Below, in pieces: positions 23,123 to 32,820 of a stretch of 64,000 nucleotides of DNA (positions are counted from its first letter, which is position 1; each line of letters opens with the position of its first letter). The stretch lies in the NCBI GenBank assembly GCA_937943625.1, contig CALEAD010000003.1:1-64000 (forward strand), in the 5' to 3' direction. The position numbers and the translations under genes were made by a program. Origin of the DNA: an uncultured Anaerolineae bacterium. GTDB lineage: Bacteria; Chloroflexota; Anaerolineae; Promineifilales; Promineifilaceae. The notes beneath the pieces were generated by a model. That model did no database searches. It was not told where the DNA came from and saw only the letters and a program-made list of their open reading frames with translations.

Positions 23123-24334
23123 ATGTCTGAACGGCCGTTTACCATCCTCTGTATCGCCTCTGAACCGAAGGGGTTCCCTTTCATTCACGAATGCAAGCGC
23201 CAGGGCTGCCGTGTGCTGGTGCTGATGACAGAAGAAAAACAGCACGAGCAATGGCCCTGGGAGAGCATAGATGAGCACTTCGTCATGCCCAATCTCTCCC
23301 GACAGCCAGATATCACCTATGCTGTCAGTTACCTGATGCGCGGGCAAAAAATAGACCGCATTCAACCGCTGGATGATTATGACGTAGCCACCGCCGCTTC
23401 CCTGCGCGAGCATCTGCGCATTCCCGGCATGGGGGAAAGCACCGCGCGCCACTTCCGTGATAAGCTGGCCATGCGCGTGCAGGCACAGGATGAAGGGGTA
23501 TTGGTGCCATCGTTTACGGCCGTTTTTCATTACGACGATTTGCGCGATTTTATGGCGCGCGTGCCGGCCCCTTGGGTGCTCAAGCCCCGCTTCGAGGCTG
23601 GTGCCATTGGCATCCGCAAGCTCTACGACAGCGAGCAAGTCTGGCGCGCCCTGGATGAGCTTGGGGATCAGCAATCCTTTTACCTGCTAGAAAAATTTGT
23701 GCCCGGTGACATTTACCACGTAGATTCGCTCATTTGGGACAATCAGCTTGTCTTTGCCATCGCCAGCAAATATGGCCTGCCCCCGCTCACCGTTTCACAT
23801 AGTGGCGGCATCTTCACCACGCGGGTGCTGCCCTGGGATGAAGCCGAGGCAACCACCTTGCGCCAGCTGACGGGCGAGTTGATGCAAAAGCTGCGCCTGC
23901 CGCGTGGCGTTTCGCACACGGAATTCATTCGCGGACACGAAGACGGCCGCTTCTACTTTCTCGAAACCGCCGCACGTGTCGGTGGCGCCAACATAGATCG
24001 CATGGTACAGGCCGCTACTGGCATCGAGCTGTGGCAAGAAGCAGCGCGCATCGAGCTGGCCAACCTGCGCCGCCAGCCATACAACCTGCCTGCCTATCGT
24101 CGTGAGTACGCCGGCCTGATCACCTGCCTGTCACGCCAGCAGCATCCCGATCTTTCCGCCTACAACGACCCCGAAGTCGTATGGCGCGTGCCAAAGCCTT
24201 ACCATGCCGGCCTCATTGTCGCCTCCTGGGAACAGCCACGCATCGAGCAACTGCTCACCAGCTACGTCAACCGCTTCACCGGTGATTTTCTCACCAGCGC
24301 CCCGCCTAAGAGCGGCGTACGCACGAATATCTAA
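23123..24334 (+). CDS. ATP-grasp domain protein
   Basis: A 403-residue protein with an ATP-grasp core. FRDKLAMRVQAQDEGVLVPSF begins the ATP-binding lobe, WVLKPRFEAGAIGIRKL supplies the nucleotide-binding Lys and flexible loop, LLEKFVPGDIYHVDSL the adenine-contact Glu, and FLETAARVGGANIDRM the metal-binding Glu/Asn-type end. The N-terminal 100 residues are a Rossmann-like preATP-grasp domain. Such enzymes ligate a carboxylate to an amine or thiol, and the substrate is not evident. It is preceded by CAGGAG and possibly by a promoter TTTTAC-17-TACAAT (23053-23081). It is probably monocistronic. Confidence 0.82.
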   Translation: MSERPFTILCIASEPKGFPFIHECKRQGCRVLVLMTEEKQHEQWPWESIDEHFVMPNLSRQPDITYAVSYLMRGQKIDRIQPLDDYDVATAASLREHLRIPGMGESTARHFRDKLAMRVQAQDEGVLVPSFTAVFHYDDLRDFMARVPAPWVLKPRFEAGAIGIRKLYDSEQVWRALDELGDQQSFYLLEKFVPGDIYHVDSLIWDNQLVFAIASKYGLPPLTVSHSGGIFTTRVLPWDEAEATTLRQLTGELMQKLRLPRGVSHTEFIRGHEDGRFYFLETAARVGGANIDRMVQAATGIELWQEAARIELANLRRQPYNLPAYRREYAGLITCLSRQQHPDLSAYNDPEVVWRVPKPYHAGLIVASWEQPRIEQLLTSYVNRFTGDFLTSAPPKSGVRTNI

Positions 24335-24721
24335 ATCCAAAGTTCGTACACCGTAATCCGGGCGCACTTTTCCGCGGGCTTTCCTCCGTAAGTGAGCGCA
24401 GACCACCGACAGCCGACCGACCGCGGACGGTTGTAAATGTAGCCCACGTTGCCAAATCTGGTGGGCGCAGGTTCGGTAACCTTCATTCCATTTTCATTCA
24501 TGGTGGCCGGCGGCAGCCGGTGAAGCCTCCTGGCAAATTACCGGTTACGAAAATCCGGCAGCTTCTTGACGCTGCCTGCCACATTGGGGTAAGCAAAAGT
24601 GAATTTTATCACCCCTAAAACCCCAAAAGGATTACTCCCTGGTGGTTGAAGGGTGGCGATTGCAACTCTGCGCACTGCCGGGTAGGCTTGCTAGACAGGC
24701 ATTGTAGGTTGGCTGGCCGGC
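24335..24721. other. Intergenic region upstream of the cysteine operon promoter
   Basis: No gene is seen. Positions 24397-24432 hold GACCGACCGCGGACGG-type words. Positions 24438-24467 hold an inverted GTAGCCCACGTT...GGTGGGC element. Positions about 24470-24590 contain several potential stems, such as GGCAGC/GCTGCC at about 24558-24577 and TCGGTAACC/GGTTACGA. None matches a riboswitch class I know, and the best promoter lies downstream of it, so it is probably not a leader of the cysteine genes. Confidence 0.5.
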
Positions 24722-24750
24722 TTGACAAACCATCCGGCCTTCCTCATAAT
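24722..24750 (+). promoter_or_regulatory. Promoter of the cysteine (transsulfuration) operon
   Basis: A consensus TTGACA (24722-24727), a 17-base spacer and CATAAT (24745-24750). The start site would be near 24757, giving a leader of about 60 bases before the ATG at 24818. It is the closest match to the sigma-70 consensus in the window. Confidence 0.8.
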
Positions 24751-24817
24751 CCCTTCCATACCCACGGATTGCTTTGTTGACACCTTGTTTGAATCCCAGT
24801 CACATCAGGAGAATAAC

Positions 24818-26236
24818 ATGATTTCCCAAGCCCTGGCGCCCTCTGATACCCTGCGCGTTTACGACAGCATCTTGCAAACCATTGGCAAAACCCCCTTGGT
24901 CCGCCTGGCGCGGATTGGTCGCGGGTTGCCCTGCCCGCTCTACGCCAAAGTGGAGTTTTTCAATCCCGGCGGCTCGGTCAAAGATCGCATTGCCATGAAT
25001 ATCATTGAAGAAGCGGAGCGCAGCGGGCGCTTGAAACCGGGAGGAACCATTGTGGAATCCACATCGGGCAACACCGGCCTGGCGTTAGCCATGGCCAGCG
25101 CGCAAAAAGGGTACAAAACCATTTTCGTCATGCCCGATAAAATGAGCCAGGAGAAAATTCAGTTGCTGCGCGCCTTTGGCGCGAAAGTTGTTATCACGCC
25201 AACGGCCGTCGAGCCAGATGACCCGCGTTCTTATTACAGTGTGGCCAAACGGCTGGCGGCGGAAACTCCGAACGCCATCCTGGCAAATCAATATCACAAT
25301 CCAGAGAATCCGCGTAGCCATTACCTGACGACCGGCCCAGAGATTTGGGAACAGACCGAGGGGATGGTAACCGATGTCGTAATCGGCATGGGCACAGGCG
25401 GTACCATCAGCGGGGTAGGGCAGTACCTCAAAGAACAAAATCCCAATATTCGCATTGTTGGCGTGGATCCGGTTGGCTCAATTCTGCTAGAAACCTGGCA
25501 GCATGGCGGCATCCCAGAAGGCATAGTCGCCAAAAGTTATAAAGTGGAGGGGATTGGTGAAGATTTTCTACCCTCTACGCTAGACTTATCCGTGATAGAC
25601 CACATTGTGCGGGTAAGTGATAAGGACTCATTTCTATGGGCACGCCGCCTGGTTAAACAAGAAGGGATATTTGCCGGCGGTTCAGCCGGGTCAGCCCTGG
25701 CTGCGGCTGTGCGCTATGCCCAAACCCTGCCAGCCGATCGCCTGGTCGTGGTCATCCTGCCGGATGCAGGCTCTCGCTATTTGAGCAAATTCTATGATGA
25801 TCATTGGGTACGCGAAAATGGCTTCCTGACCACGGAGTGGAGCGAAGCGACCCTGGGGGACATCTTAGCCACCAAATCGGTCCAGGGGTTGATTACCGCG
25901 CACATTACAGACAGGATTTCGGACGTGATTGCGCAAATGAAACAACACGATATTTCGCAAATGCCCGTCCTCTATCCGGATGGTAAGTTGAGCGGCATCG
26001 TGACAGAAGTGAACTTGCTCAAGCATTTATTGGAAAGCAAACAGTTTCATTCCCCAGACGAAACGCTTGTAGCGGTTGTAGCCCCGGTGCGCACGGTTTT
26101 TTCGATTGACACCCCCCTGGAGACGGTGCTGCCGCTGATTATGGAAGGACAGGTGGTGTTGGTCATGGATGGCGAACAGCCAGTGGGGATCTTAACCAAA
26201 ATTGACGTGCTGGATTATATTGCCCAGGGTATATAG
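24818..26236 (+). CDS. Cystathionine beta-synthase with CBS domain pair
   Basis: A 472-residue PLP enzyme. The catalytic core (about 1-330) has TIGKTPLVRLARI, the PLP lysine in NPGGSVKDRIAMN, the substrate loop ESTSGNTGLALAMAS and the phosphate-binding GTGGTISGVGQYL. The C-terminal part (about 345-472) is a pair of CBS regulatory motifs (VQGLITAHITDRISDVIAQMKQHDISQMPVL... and VVLVMDGEQPVGILTKIDVLDY). In the reverse transsulfuration pathway it condenses serine and homocysteine to cystathionine. Without the CBS pair it would look like cysteine synthase; the pair and the downstream gene favour CBS. The start at 24818 is fixed by AGGAG, since the upstream frame crosses the promoter. Confidence 0.92.
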   Translation: MISQALAPSDTLRVYDSILQTIGKTPLVRLARIGRGLPCPLYAKVEFFNPGGSVKDRIAMNIIEEAERSGRLKPGGTIVESTSGNTGLALAMASAQKGYKTIFVMPDKMSQEKIQLLRAFGAKVVITPTAVEPDDPRSYYSVAKRLAAETPNAILANQYHNPENPRSHYLTTGPEIWEQTEGMVTDVVIGMGTGGTISGVGQYLKEQNPNIRIVGVDPVGSILLETWQHGGIPEGIVAKSYKVEGIGEDFLPSTLDLSVIDHIVRVSDKDSFLWARRLVKQEGIFAGGSAGSALAAAVRYAQTLPADRLVVVILPDAGSRYLSKFYDDHWVRENGFLTTEWSEATLGDILATKSVQGLITAHITDRISDVIAQMKQHDISQMPVLYPDGKLSGIVTEVNLLKHLLESKQFHSPDETLVAVVAPVRTVFSIDTPLETVLPLIMEGQVVLVMDGEQPVGILTKIDVLDYIAQGI

Positions 26237-26247
26237 GAAGAACGAGC

Positions 26248-27381
26248 ATGAAATTCGAGACGCTTGCCATTCACGCAGGACAAAAACCAGACCCCCTAAC
26301 TGGGGCAGTGATGACGCCCATTTATCAGACCTCAACCTATTTGCAGGATGGGGTTGGCAAACATCGTGGCTACGAGTATTCGCGCACGGGAAACCCCACG
26401 CGTACCGCGCTGGAGGCTTGCCTGGCTGAATTGGAGGAGGGGCAGTTTGGCCTGGCTTATGCTTCGGGGTTGGCGGCTACAGACAATGTGCTGCGCCTGT
26501 GTAAGCCGGGTGATCACGTTTTGGCCGGCAATGATGTGTATGGGGGCACGTTCCGCTTGTTTGAGCGGGTTTTCCGCCCATATGGCCTGGATTTTACTTA
26601 CGTAGACACGGCCGATTTAACCCAGGTGCGTGCCTCCTTGCGACCCAATACGCGCCTGATCTGGCTGGAAACGCCCACCAACCCACTTTTGCGCGTCAGC
26701 GATATCGCCGCCATCGCCCAAATTGCCAATGAACAAATTCAGCCGCCGCTCTTGGCGGTGGATAACACCTTTGCCACACCTTATTTGCAACGGCCGTTGA
26801 CTCTGGGCGCCGACCTGGTGATCCATTCAACCACCAAATACCTGGGTGGGCATTCCGACGTGATCGGGGGGGCAGTCGTTGGCGTTGACCCGCAGCTGCG
26901 GGAAACGCTTGCCTTTTTGCAAAATGCCGTGGGCGCTGTGCCAGGGCCGATGGATTGCTTCCTGGTGCTGCGCGGCATCAAGACCCTGCCCGTGCGCCTG
27001 GATCGCCAGGCCGAAAATGCCGCGGCCATCGCCGACTTTCTCACAAATCACCCCAAGGTGGCGCGCGTACATTACCCCTTTCATCCCACACACCCTCAGG
27101 TAGAGCTGGCGCGTCGCCAGATGCGTTCTGGTGGTGGCATGGTCTCCTTTGTGATGGCCGATGGCGAAACGGCAGCACGCAAAATGGTGGAAAGTACGCA
27201 GCTGTTCATTCTGGCCGAGTCATTGGGAGGCATTGAATCGCTCATTGAGCTCCCCGCAGCCATGACCCACGCTTCCGTGGCCGGTTCCTCCCTGGCCGTG
27301 GACCCAGGCCTGGTGCGTTTGTCTGTGGGCATTGAACACATTGATGATTTGCTGGCCGACCTAAGCGCGGCCCTGGCCTGA
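26248..27381 (+). CDS. Cystathionine gamma-synthase/lyase family enzyme
   Basis: A 377-residue PLP enzyme of the Cys/Met metabolism family. IYQTSTYLQDGVGKHRGYEYSRTGNPTR is the N-terminal signature, the PLP lysine is in VIHSTTKYLGGHSDVIGG, and SLGGIESLIELPAAMTH closes the active site. It follows the beta-synthase by 11 bases, so the pair should convert homocysteine to cysteine; cystathionine gamma-lyase is the most likely activity, though gamma-synthase cannot be excluded by sequence. Confidence 0.93.
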   Translation: MKFETLAIHAGQKPDPLTGAVMTPIYQTSTYLQDGVGKHRGYEYSRTGNPTRTALEACLAELEEGQFGLAYASGLAATDNVLRLCKPGDHVLAGNDVYGGTFRLFERVFRPYGLDFTYVDTADLTQVRASLRPNTRLIWLETPTNPLLRVSDIAAIAQIANEQIQPPLLAVDNTFATPYLQRPLTLGADLVIHSTTKYLGGHSDVIGGAVVGVDPQLRETLAFLQNAVGAVPGPMDCFLVLRGIKTLPVRLDRQAENAAAIADFLTNHPKVARVHYPFHPTHPQVELARRQMRSGGGMVSFVMADGETAARKMVESTQLFILAESLGGIESLIELPAAMTHASVAGSSLAVDPGLVRLSVGIEHIDDLLADLSAALA

Positions 27382-27387
27382 TTGGAA

Positions 27388-27433
27388 AGTGGCCGCCGGC
27401 CGCTGACCGCTGACCGCTGACCGCCGACCGCCA
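27388..27433. repeat. CGCTGACCGCTGACCGC tandem words
   Basis: Tandem 7-base units (CGCTGAC, CCGCCGAC) fill most of the 58-base gap between the transsulfuration operon and the cyclase-like gene. This is the reverse complement of the GGTCGGCGGTC leader repeat. Confidence 0.7.
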
Positions 27434-27439
27434 TCTCAT

Positions 27440-30400
27440 ATGAATTTGTCTGCCTATTTGCCTCAAGATCGTCGTCGCGCCCTGGCGCGCGGCGAAAATC
27501 TGCCTGACCGCACAACCGGAACCGCTCTCTTTGCCGACATTTCCGGCTTCACTGCTCTCACCGAGGAATTACGCCACACGCTTGGTTCCCGCCGTGGTGT
27601 CGAAGCGTTGACAAGTCAGATCAATGCCGTCTACACTGTCTTGATCGCCGAAATTGAACGATATGGCGGCACGGTTATCAGCTTTGCCGGGGATGGGGTG
27701 ATCTGCTGGTTTGACGCCGGGCAAGCAGCCACAGAGGATGGGCCCTGGGCAACGGCCGTTTGCGCAGTCGCTTGCGGGTTAGCCATGCAGGCAGCAATGA
27801 GCCAGTTTCCCAAACTCGGCCTCAAAATCGCCATTGCCAGCGGCGCGGCGCGCCGCTTTGTCGTAGGTGACCCGCAGGTATGTTACCTGGACACGTTGGC
27901 GGGCACGACTGTAGCCCGCACCGCCACCGCTGAACATCTAGCCCAAAAAGGGGAACTACTGCTTGACGAAGAGACGGTCAGGCTAACAGAAAAAGCGTTA
28001 ACGATTGCAGAATGGCGCGCAGACCAGGCGACTGGAGAGTCATTCGCCGTGATAACTGCGCTGGCCGGTCCTGTTCCCTTACCCTCCCTGCTCGAAACGC
28101 CCGACCTGGAACCTGCGCAACTGCAATCCTGGCTGCACCAGCCGGTGTACGCGCGCCAAATGGCCGGACGGGGTGCTTTCCTGACCGAGTTCCGGCCGTG
28201 CGTGGCCCTATTTATCCGTTTTAACGGGATTGATTACGACAGCGACGCTGCGCAAAACCAGCTTGACACCTTCATCCACCAGGCACAGGCAATCGCCGCC
28301 CGCCATGAAGGGTATCTGATTGACCTCACTATTGGCGACAAGGGGAGCTACGCTTATATCAACTTTGGGGCGCTCAGCATCCATGAGGACGATGCTCGTC
28401 GCGCCGTCAAAACGGCCCTGAGCCTGCGCGAGGTTACCCAGAAACTTTCCTTCCTGGCCCCCTTGCAAATGGGTATCACCAGCGGGGTGATGCGCACAGG
28501 CGCTTACGGCGGCGCGACCCGCCTCGCTTATGGCGCCTTAGGGGATGAAGTCAATCTGGCCGCTCGCTTAATGAGCCAGGCAGCGCCGGGTGAGATTTTG
28601 GTTACTAAGCAAATACATAGCACCACCGCTGCAGACTTTACCTTTGTTGCCCACCTGGCCGTGCAGTTCAAGGGCAAAAAGGAACCCGTGCCTATTTTTG
28701 CCGTCACTGACCAAAAGAAACGGCACGCCATCCGTCTGCAAGAACCAACCTACGCCTTGCCTATGATCGGCCGGCAGGCCGAATTAGAAACCATCAGCGC
28801 CAAAATGGATCTGGCTCTACAAGGCAACGCCCAGGTCATCGCCATTGTGGCCGAAGCCGGTTTGGGCAAGTCCCGGCTTATGGCAGAGGTCATTTGCATT
28901 GCCCGCCAGAAAGGTTTCACCGGTTACGGCGGAGCGTGCCAGTCGGACGCTATCCGCACGCCCTACCATGTCTGGAAAACTATCTGGCAGGCGCTCTTTG
29001 ATGTGGATCCGGAAATGCCGCTAGCCGAACTCATGCGTCATCTTACGGGTAAAATTAAAGAGCGCGCTCCTAGGCGCGTGAATGTCATACCGTTGTTGAA
29101 CGCAGTCCTGGACACACACCTACCGGAAAACGATTTCACCAAACTGCTCGAACCAAAAATCCGGCAGAGCGCGCTACACGCTTTGCTAGAAGATTACCTG
29201 AAGGCAACAGCACGAAATGAACCGTTACTCATTGTCATCGAAGACATGCACTGGCTAGACGCCCTTTCCCACAATTTGCTGGAACAATTGGTGAAAGCGA
29301 CGGTAAAATTACCCATCTGTTTTGCGCTGGCCTACCGCCCGCCGCAGTTGGCCCGCCTGGCCGCACCCCGTCTGGAGAGTTTGCCTCAATTCACGCGCAT
29401 CAAGCTGCAATCCCTAACTCCAGGCGAAGCTGAACAGGTGATTCGGGCCAAGCTGGCGCAGCTGTACCCCTTGCGCCACGAGGTGTTGCCGGCCAAGCTG
29501 GCGGCAACTTTAATAGCCCGTTCACAGGGCAATCCCTTTTATCTGGAAGAACTACTGAACTACCTCCACGACCTCAACCTCGACCCGGCCAATCTGGCCC
29601 AAATCGAACTACCTGATAGCCTGCACACGCTGATATTGAGCCGCATTGACCAGTTAAACGAGGCAGAGAAAAATACCCTGCGCGCCGCCAGCGTCATCGG
29701 GCGACTGTTCTTCGCCAAGTGGTTGATAGGCTATTGCCCCGAACTAGGCCCGCTCCCTCAGGTAAAAGAGTCATTAGAACAGTTGCACAGGCTGGATATT
29801 ACACCTCTAGAATCGCTGGAGCCAGAGCTAGCCTACCTGTTCAAACACATTGTCACGCACGAGGTGACCTACGAGAGTTTGCCCTTTGCCACGCGCGCCA
29901 GATTGCATGAACAGTTGGCGTTGTACCTTGAAAATACGTATCCCGAATCGTTGCCATTGGAAGCGTTGGCCTTTCATTATGGGCGCAGCGCTAATCAAAC
30001 CAAACAGATAGAATACCTGCGCAAAGCGGGCAAAGCGGCACAGAGGAATTTTGCCCACGACGCAGCGCTAGACTTTTACGGCGCGCTCCTGCCCTTGCTC
30101 ATAGAGGCGAAAGAAAAGATAAAAATTTTATTGCAGCGTGGACAGGTGTATGAATTGCTGGGCAATTGGGCTAAAGCAGAAAGTGATTACCGCACTGCCC
30201 TGGAAATGAACCAGGTGGACGCAGCGCTGAAAGCGGACGCACAGTTTGCGTTGGGCAAGTTAAGCAGCTTGCGTGGTGATTACGCAGGCGCACTTGTATG
30301 GCTGGAGCAGGCGCGGGAAACGCGCACGCAATTGGGGGACAGGCAAGGGTTGGCGCGAATATTGATCGAAACTGGCGCAGTCTTGCGGTATCAGGGCCAC

Positions 30401-31330
30401 CACACTGAAGCGCGAGAGCAGCTTAATGCAGGGCTGGCGCTAGCGCAAGAAGCAGGCGATAAGTTAAGCGCGGCGCAGGCGCTCAACAATCTTGGGAACG
30501 TAGCCTGGTCCCAGGGCGCGTATGCCACGGCACGGCGGTTACATGAAGAGAGCCTGAGCCTGCGGCGCGAGATGGGCGACAAGCATGGCGTCGCTAACTC
30601 ACTCAGTAATCTGGGGATTGTGGCGACTGACCAGGGGGATTACGCTGCAGCGCGGGCTTTGTCGGAAGAGAGCCTGAACCTGCGGCGCGAAATGGGGGAC
30701 AAGAAGGGCATTGCGCTGTCGCTTGCCAACCTGGGGCTGGCAGCCAGAAATCAGGGTGACTACGCTGCAGCACGGGCGTTGTATGTAGAAAGCCTGAGCT
30801 TGCGGCGCGAGATGGGGGATAAGCAGGGCATTGCGGCGGCGCTCAACAACCTGGGGGTTGTGGCGGCTGACCAGGGTGACTACGCTGCGGCGCGGGCGTT
30901 GTATGCAGAGAGCATAGCGCTGTGTAAAGAGATGGGCGAAAAATACGCTATAGCATATGCTTGGCTAGGCTTAGGCCTGGTTGCGTTAGCCGAAAACCAG
31001 CCCGAAGCGCGTGAACTTATTTTAGCCAGTCTGCGCCTGCGCGTGGAAATAGGTGCGCGGTTATCGCAAACGTCGAGTCTGGTGGGGGTAGCGGGGTTGG
31101 CTTTGCAGGCAGGCAATGCAACAGGTGCAGCGCGCCTGCTGGGCGCGGTTGAAGCCGCGCTCGCGGCGCTCAATGCGGCGTTAGAAAGTCAAGTAAAACG
31201 GTTCCACGCACAATTGGTGGCAGAGGTAAAGGCGCAGTTGGGCGAGGCGGCGTTCGAGTCTGAGTGGAAGGCGGGAAGAAAGTGGCGTTTGCAGGAGGCG
31301 GTGGCCTACGCACTGGGAGAAAATCAATGA
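27440..31330 (+). CDS. Soluble adenylyl-cyclase-like protein: two cyclase domains, AAA ATPase, TPRs
   Basis: A 1296-residue multidomain protein. Residues about 25-200 are a first class-III cyclase domain with both metal-binding Asp (FADISGF, Asp33; FAGDGVICWF, Asp85) but no N-x-x-x-R motif. Residues about 255-430 are a second one that has lost the first Asp (FIRFNGID) but keeps LGDEVNLAARL (Asn and Arg near 372 and 376). The domains are thus complementary, as in human soluble adenylyl cyclase. Next come a P-loop ATPase domain (EAGLGKSRLMAE near 475; LLIVIEDMHWLDAL) and a helical region ending in TPR repeats, four of them nearly identical. It may make cAMP in response to a metabolite, or be a scaffold. 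No ribosome-binding site stands out. Confidence 0.85.
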   Translation: MNLSAYLPQDRRRALARGENLPDRTTGTALFADISGFTALTEELRHTLGSRRGVEALTSQINAVYTVLIAEIERYGGTVISFAGDGVICWFDAGQAATEDGPWATAVCAVACGLAMQAAMSQFPKLGLKIAIASGAARRFVVGDPQVCYLDTLAGTTVARTATAEHLAQKGELLLDEETVRLTEKALTIAEWRADQATGESFAVITALAGPVPLPSLLETPDLEPAQLQSWLHQPVYARQMAGRGAFLTEFRPCVALFIRFNGIDYDSDAAQNQLDTFIHQAQAIAARHEGYLIDLTIGDKGSYAYINFGALSIHEDDARRAVKTALSLREVTQKLSFLAPLQMGITSGVMRTGAYGGATRLAYGALGDEVNLAARLMSQAAPGEILVTKQIHSTTAADFTFVAHLAVQFKGKKEPVPIFAVTDQKKRHAIRLQEPTYALPMIGRQAELETISAKMDLALQGNAQVIAIVAEAGLGKSRLMAEVICIARQKGFTGYGGACQSDAIRTPYHVWKTIWQALFDVDPEMPLAELMRHLTGKIKERAPRRVNVIPLLNAVLDTHLPENDFTKLLEPKIRQSALHALLEDYLKATARNEPLLIVIEDMHWLDALSHNLLEQLVKATVKLPICFALAYRPPQLARLAAPRLESLPQFTRIKLQSLTPGEAEQVIRAKLAQLYPLRHEVLPAKLAATLIARSQGNPFYLEELLNYLHDLNLDPANLAQIELPDSLHTLILSRIDQLNEAEKNTLRAASVIGRLFFAKWLIGYCPELGPLPQVKESLEQLHRLDITPLESLEPELAYLFKHIVTHEVTYESLPFATRARLHEQLALYLENTYPESLPLEALAFHYGRSANQTKQIEYLRKAGKAAQRNFAHDAALDFYGALLPLLIEAKEKIKILLQRGQVYELLGNWAKAESDYRTALEMNQVDAALKADAQFALGKLSSLRGDYAGALVWLEQARETRTQLGDRQGLARILIETGAVLRYQGHHTEAREQLNAGLALAQEAGDKLSAAQALNNLGNVAWSQGAYATARRLHEESLSLRREMGDKHGVANSLSNLGIVATDQGDYAAARALSEESLNLRREMGDKKGIALSLANLGLAARNQGDYAAARALYVESLSLRREMGDKQGIAAALNNLGVVAADQGDYAAARALYAESIALCKEMGEKYAIAYAWLGLGLVALAENQPEARELILASLRLRVEIGARLSQTSSLVGVAGLALQAGNATGAARLLGAVEAALAALNAALESQVKRFHAQLVAEVKAQLGEAAFESEWKAGRKWRLQEAVAYALGENQ
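30470..30950 (+). repeat. Four tandem 120-base TPR-coding repeats
   Basis: Units of 40 codons with cores like ESLSLRREMGDKxGIA and LGxVAxDQGDYAAARAL repeat about four times with high DNA identity. This suggests recent duplication within the gene. They are coding and in frame. Confidence 0.85.
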
Positions 31331-31429
31331 CAACTGGCGTCTGGCCAAATTTGCGCTGGCCTCTGGCGCCGTAACGCGATTCGGCAAATCGCGCCACACT
31401 GGCAGCCAGCAAAAACGCCAGTGTCCAGT
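31330..31429 (-). repeat. Dispersed ~95-bp repeat, copy 1
   Basis: The reverse complement of this segment matches 36630-36718 with only scattered differences (for example GGCGTTTTTGCTGG and GCGCGATTTGCC are shared). It contains an inner dyad CGCGATT...AATCGCG. It sits right after the cyclase-like gene. Confidence 0.75.
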
Positions 31430-31434
31430 ACCAG

Positions 31435-31495
31435 ATTTGGCGATTGGAGATGAGAGATTGGGCAATCTCCTATCTCCAGTCGCCAATCCCCCCAT
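31435..31495. repeat. GGAGATTGG/CCAATCTCC hairpin
   Basis: Words such as TTGGCGATTGGAGATGAGAGATTGG are followed by CAATCTCCTATCTCCAGTCGCCAATCC, forming a long imperfect hairpin between the cyclase-like gene and the aminotransferase gene. Related blocks occur at 49680-49745 and 57655-57722. Confidence 0.65.
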
Positions 31496-31540
31496 GCCTT
31501 TGCTAGAATAGCGTAAACCCTTATCGAGAGAGGATTGGCC

Positions 31541-32725
31541 ATGAAAGATATATCCCATCTGGTTCGCAGTATCCCTGCGTCTGTCACCCTGGCTGTGAAT
31601 GACAAAGCCAAGGCCTTGCAGCAGGCAGGGCAAGACATCATTGCCCTGGCCGGCGGCGACCCTGATTTTCCCACTCCCCCACACATTGTTGAAGCTGCCT
31701 TTCAGGCAATCCAGAAAGGCGCCACGCATTATCCCGCCCCGATGAAAGGGATCATGCCCCTGCTGGAAGCAATTGCCGTTAAGATGGAGCAGGAGAACCA
31801 TTTACACTGCGATCCGCGCACAGACATTGTGGTGACGCCAGGAGGCAAGTGGGCAATTTATCTGGCGTTGGCGGCGCTGATTAACCCTGGTGACGAGATT
31901 ATCTACCTGGAACCGGTATGGGTTTCCTATCCGCCAATGATCAAGCTGGCGGGCGGGCAGCCGGTGGCCGTCAGCCTTTCGGCAGCCGACAACTATCGCA
32001 TCACGGAGGAGTTGCTGCTGACCAAAGTAACTCCTTTTACGAAGGCGATTATGCTTAATACCCCCTCTAACCCCACCGGACGCGTGCTGACCTGGGAAGA
32101 GCTAAAGGCAATTACAAAGGTGGCGATTGAGCATGACCTGTACATCATTTCTGATGAGATTTACGAAAAGCTGGTCTTTGATGACCACAAACATATTTCG
32201 ATTGGCTCATTGCCAGCCATGGGGGAACGCACACTGACGATTAACGGCCTCTCGAAGGCGTATGCGATGACGGGCTGGCGCTTGGGCTGGCTGGCTGGTC
32301 CCACGCCGATCATGAAGGTGGCCGCGCGCATGAATAGTCAGACCGTCTCTTCGGCGGCTACCTTTACCATGCACGCGGCGGTAGCAGCGCTGCAGGGGCC
32401 ACAAGATTTTGTGGAGGAAATGCGCCTTTCTTATCTGGTGCGACGCGACTTTATGGTGAAGGCGCTGAATGAGATTGAGGGCATTGCCTGCCAAAATGTG
32501 GAAGGGGCGTTTTATCTCTTCCCCAGCTTTCCTGGCAGCAAAAAGGATAGCCTGGGACTGGCAGAGGCGCTGCTCGACCATGTGGGAATTGCCGGTACGC
32601 CAGGTATTGCTTTTGGCAGCAGCGGCGAGGGGCACGTGCGTTTCTCTATTGCTACGGCCATGGGTGACCTGGAACGGGCCGTGGAGCGGCTAGCACAGTC
32701 GGCGCATAAGTTGATGGATGCTTGA
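31541..32725 (+). CDS. Class I/II PLP aminotransferase (aspartate type)
   Basis: A 394-residue aminotransferase of the aspartate aminotransferase fold. It has TPPHIVEAAFQAIQKGATHYP, the NTPSNPTGRV cofactor-contacting motif, ISDEIYEKL, the PLP-lysine segment NGLSKAYAMTGWRLGW and the C-terminal VRFSIAT with the carboxylate-binding Arg. The start at 31541 has GAGAGG upstream. Specificity (aspartate, aromatic or alanine) cannot be told. It has no ACGGCCGT copy, in keeping with the repeat-poor stretch around it. Confidence 0.93.
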   Translation: MKDISHLVRSIPASVTLAVNDKAKALQQAGQDIIALAGGDPDFPTPPHIVEAAFQAIQKGATHYPAPMKGIMPLLEAIAVKMEQENHLHCDPRTDIVVTPGGKWAIYLALAALINPGDEIIYLEPVWVSYPPMIKLAGGQPVAVSLSAADNYRITEELLLTKVTPFTKAIMLNTPSNPTGRVLTWEELKAITKVAIEHDLYIISDEIYEKLVFDDHKHISIGSLPAMGERTLTINGLSKAYAMTGWRLGWLAGPTPIMKVAARMNSQTVSSAATFTMHAAVAALQGPQDFVEEMRLSYLVRRDFMVKALNEIEGIACQNVEGAFYLFPSFPGSKKDSLGLAEALLDHVGIAGTPGIAFGSSGEGHVRFSIATAMGDLERAVERLAQSAHKLMDA

Positions 32726-32820
32726 GGAAGGGTGAAGATGGGGGGCGGTGACGGAGTGAACGGGTAACCGGCTGAGGCTGACAAGCTGACGAGCTGGCCG
32801 GCTGAGTGGTGGACAGCTAT

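Noticed and set aside
24465-24640. Riboswitch before the cysteine operon (SAM or cobalamin type)
   Set aside because: No class-specific core sequence is recognisable, and the best promoter (24722-24750) is downstream of the structure.
30470-30950. 120-base tandem repeats as a mobile or satellite element
   Set aside because: They are in-frame TPR-coding units inside a gene.
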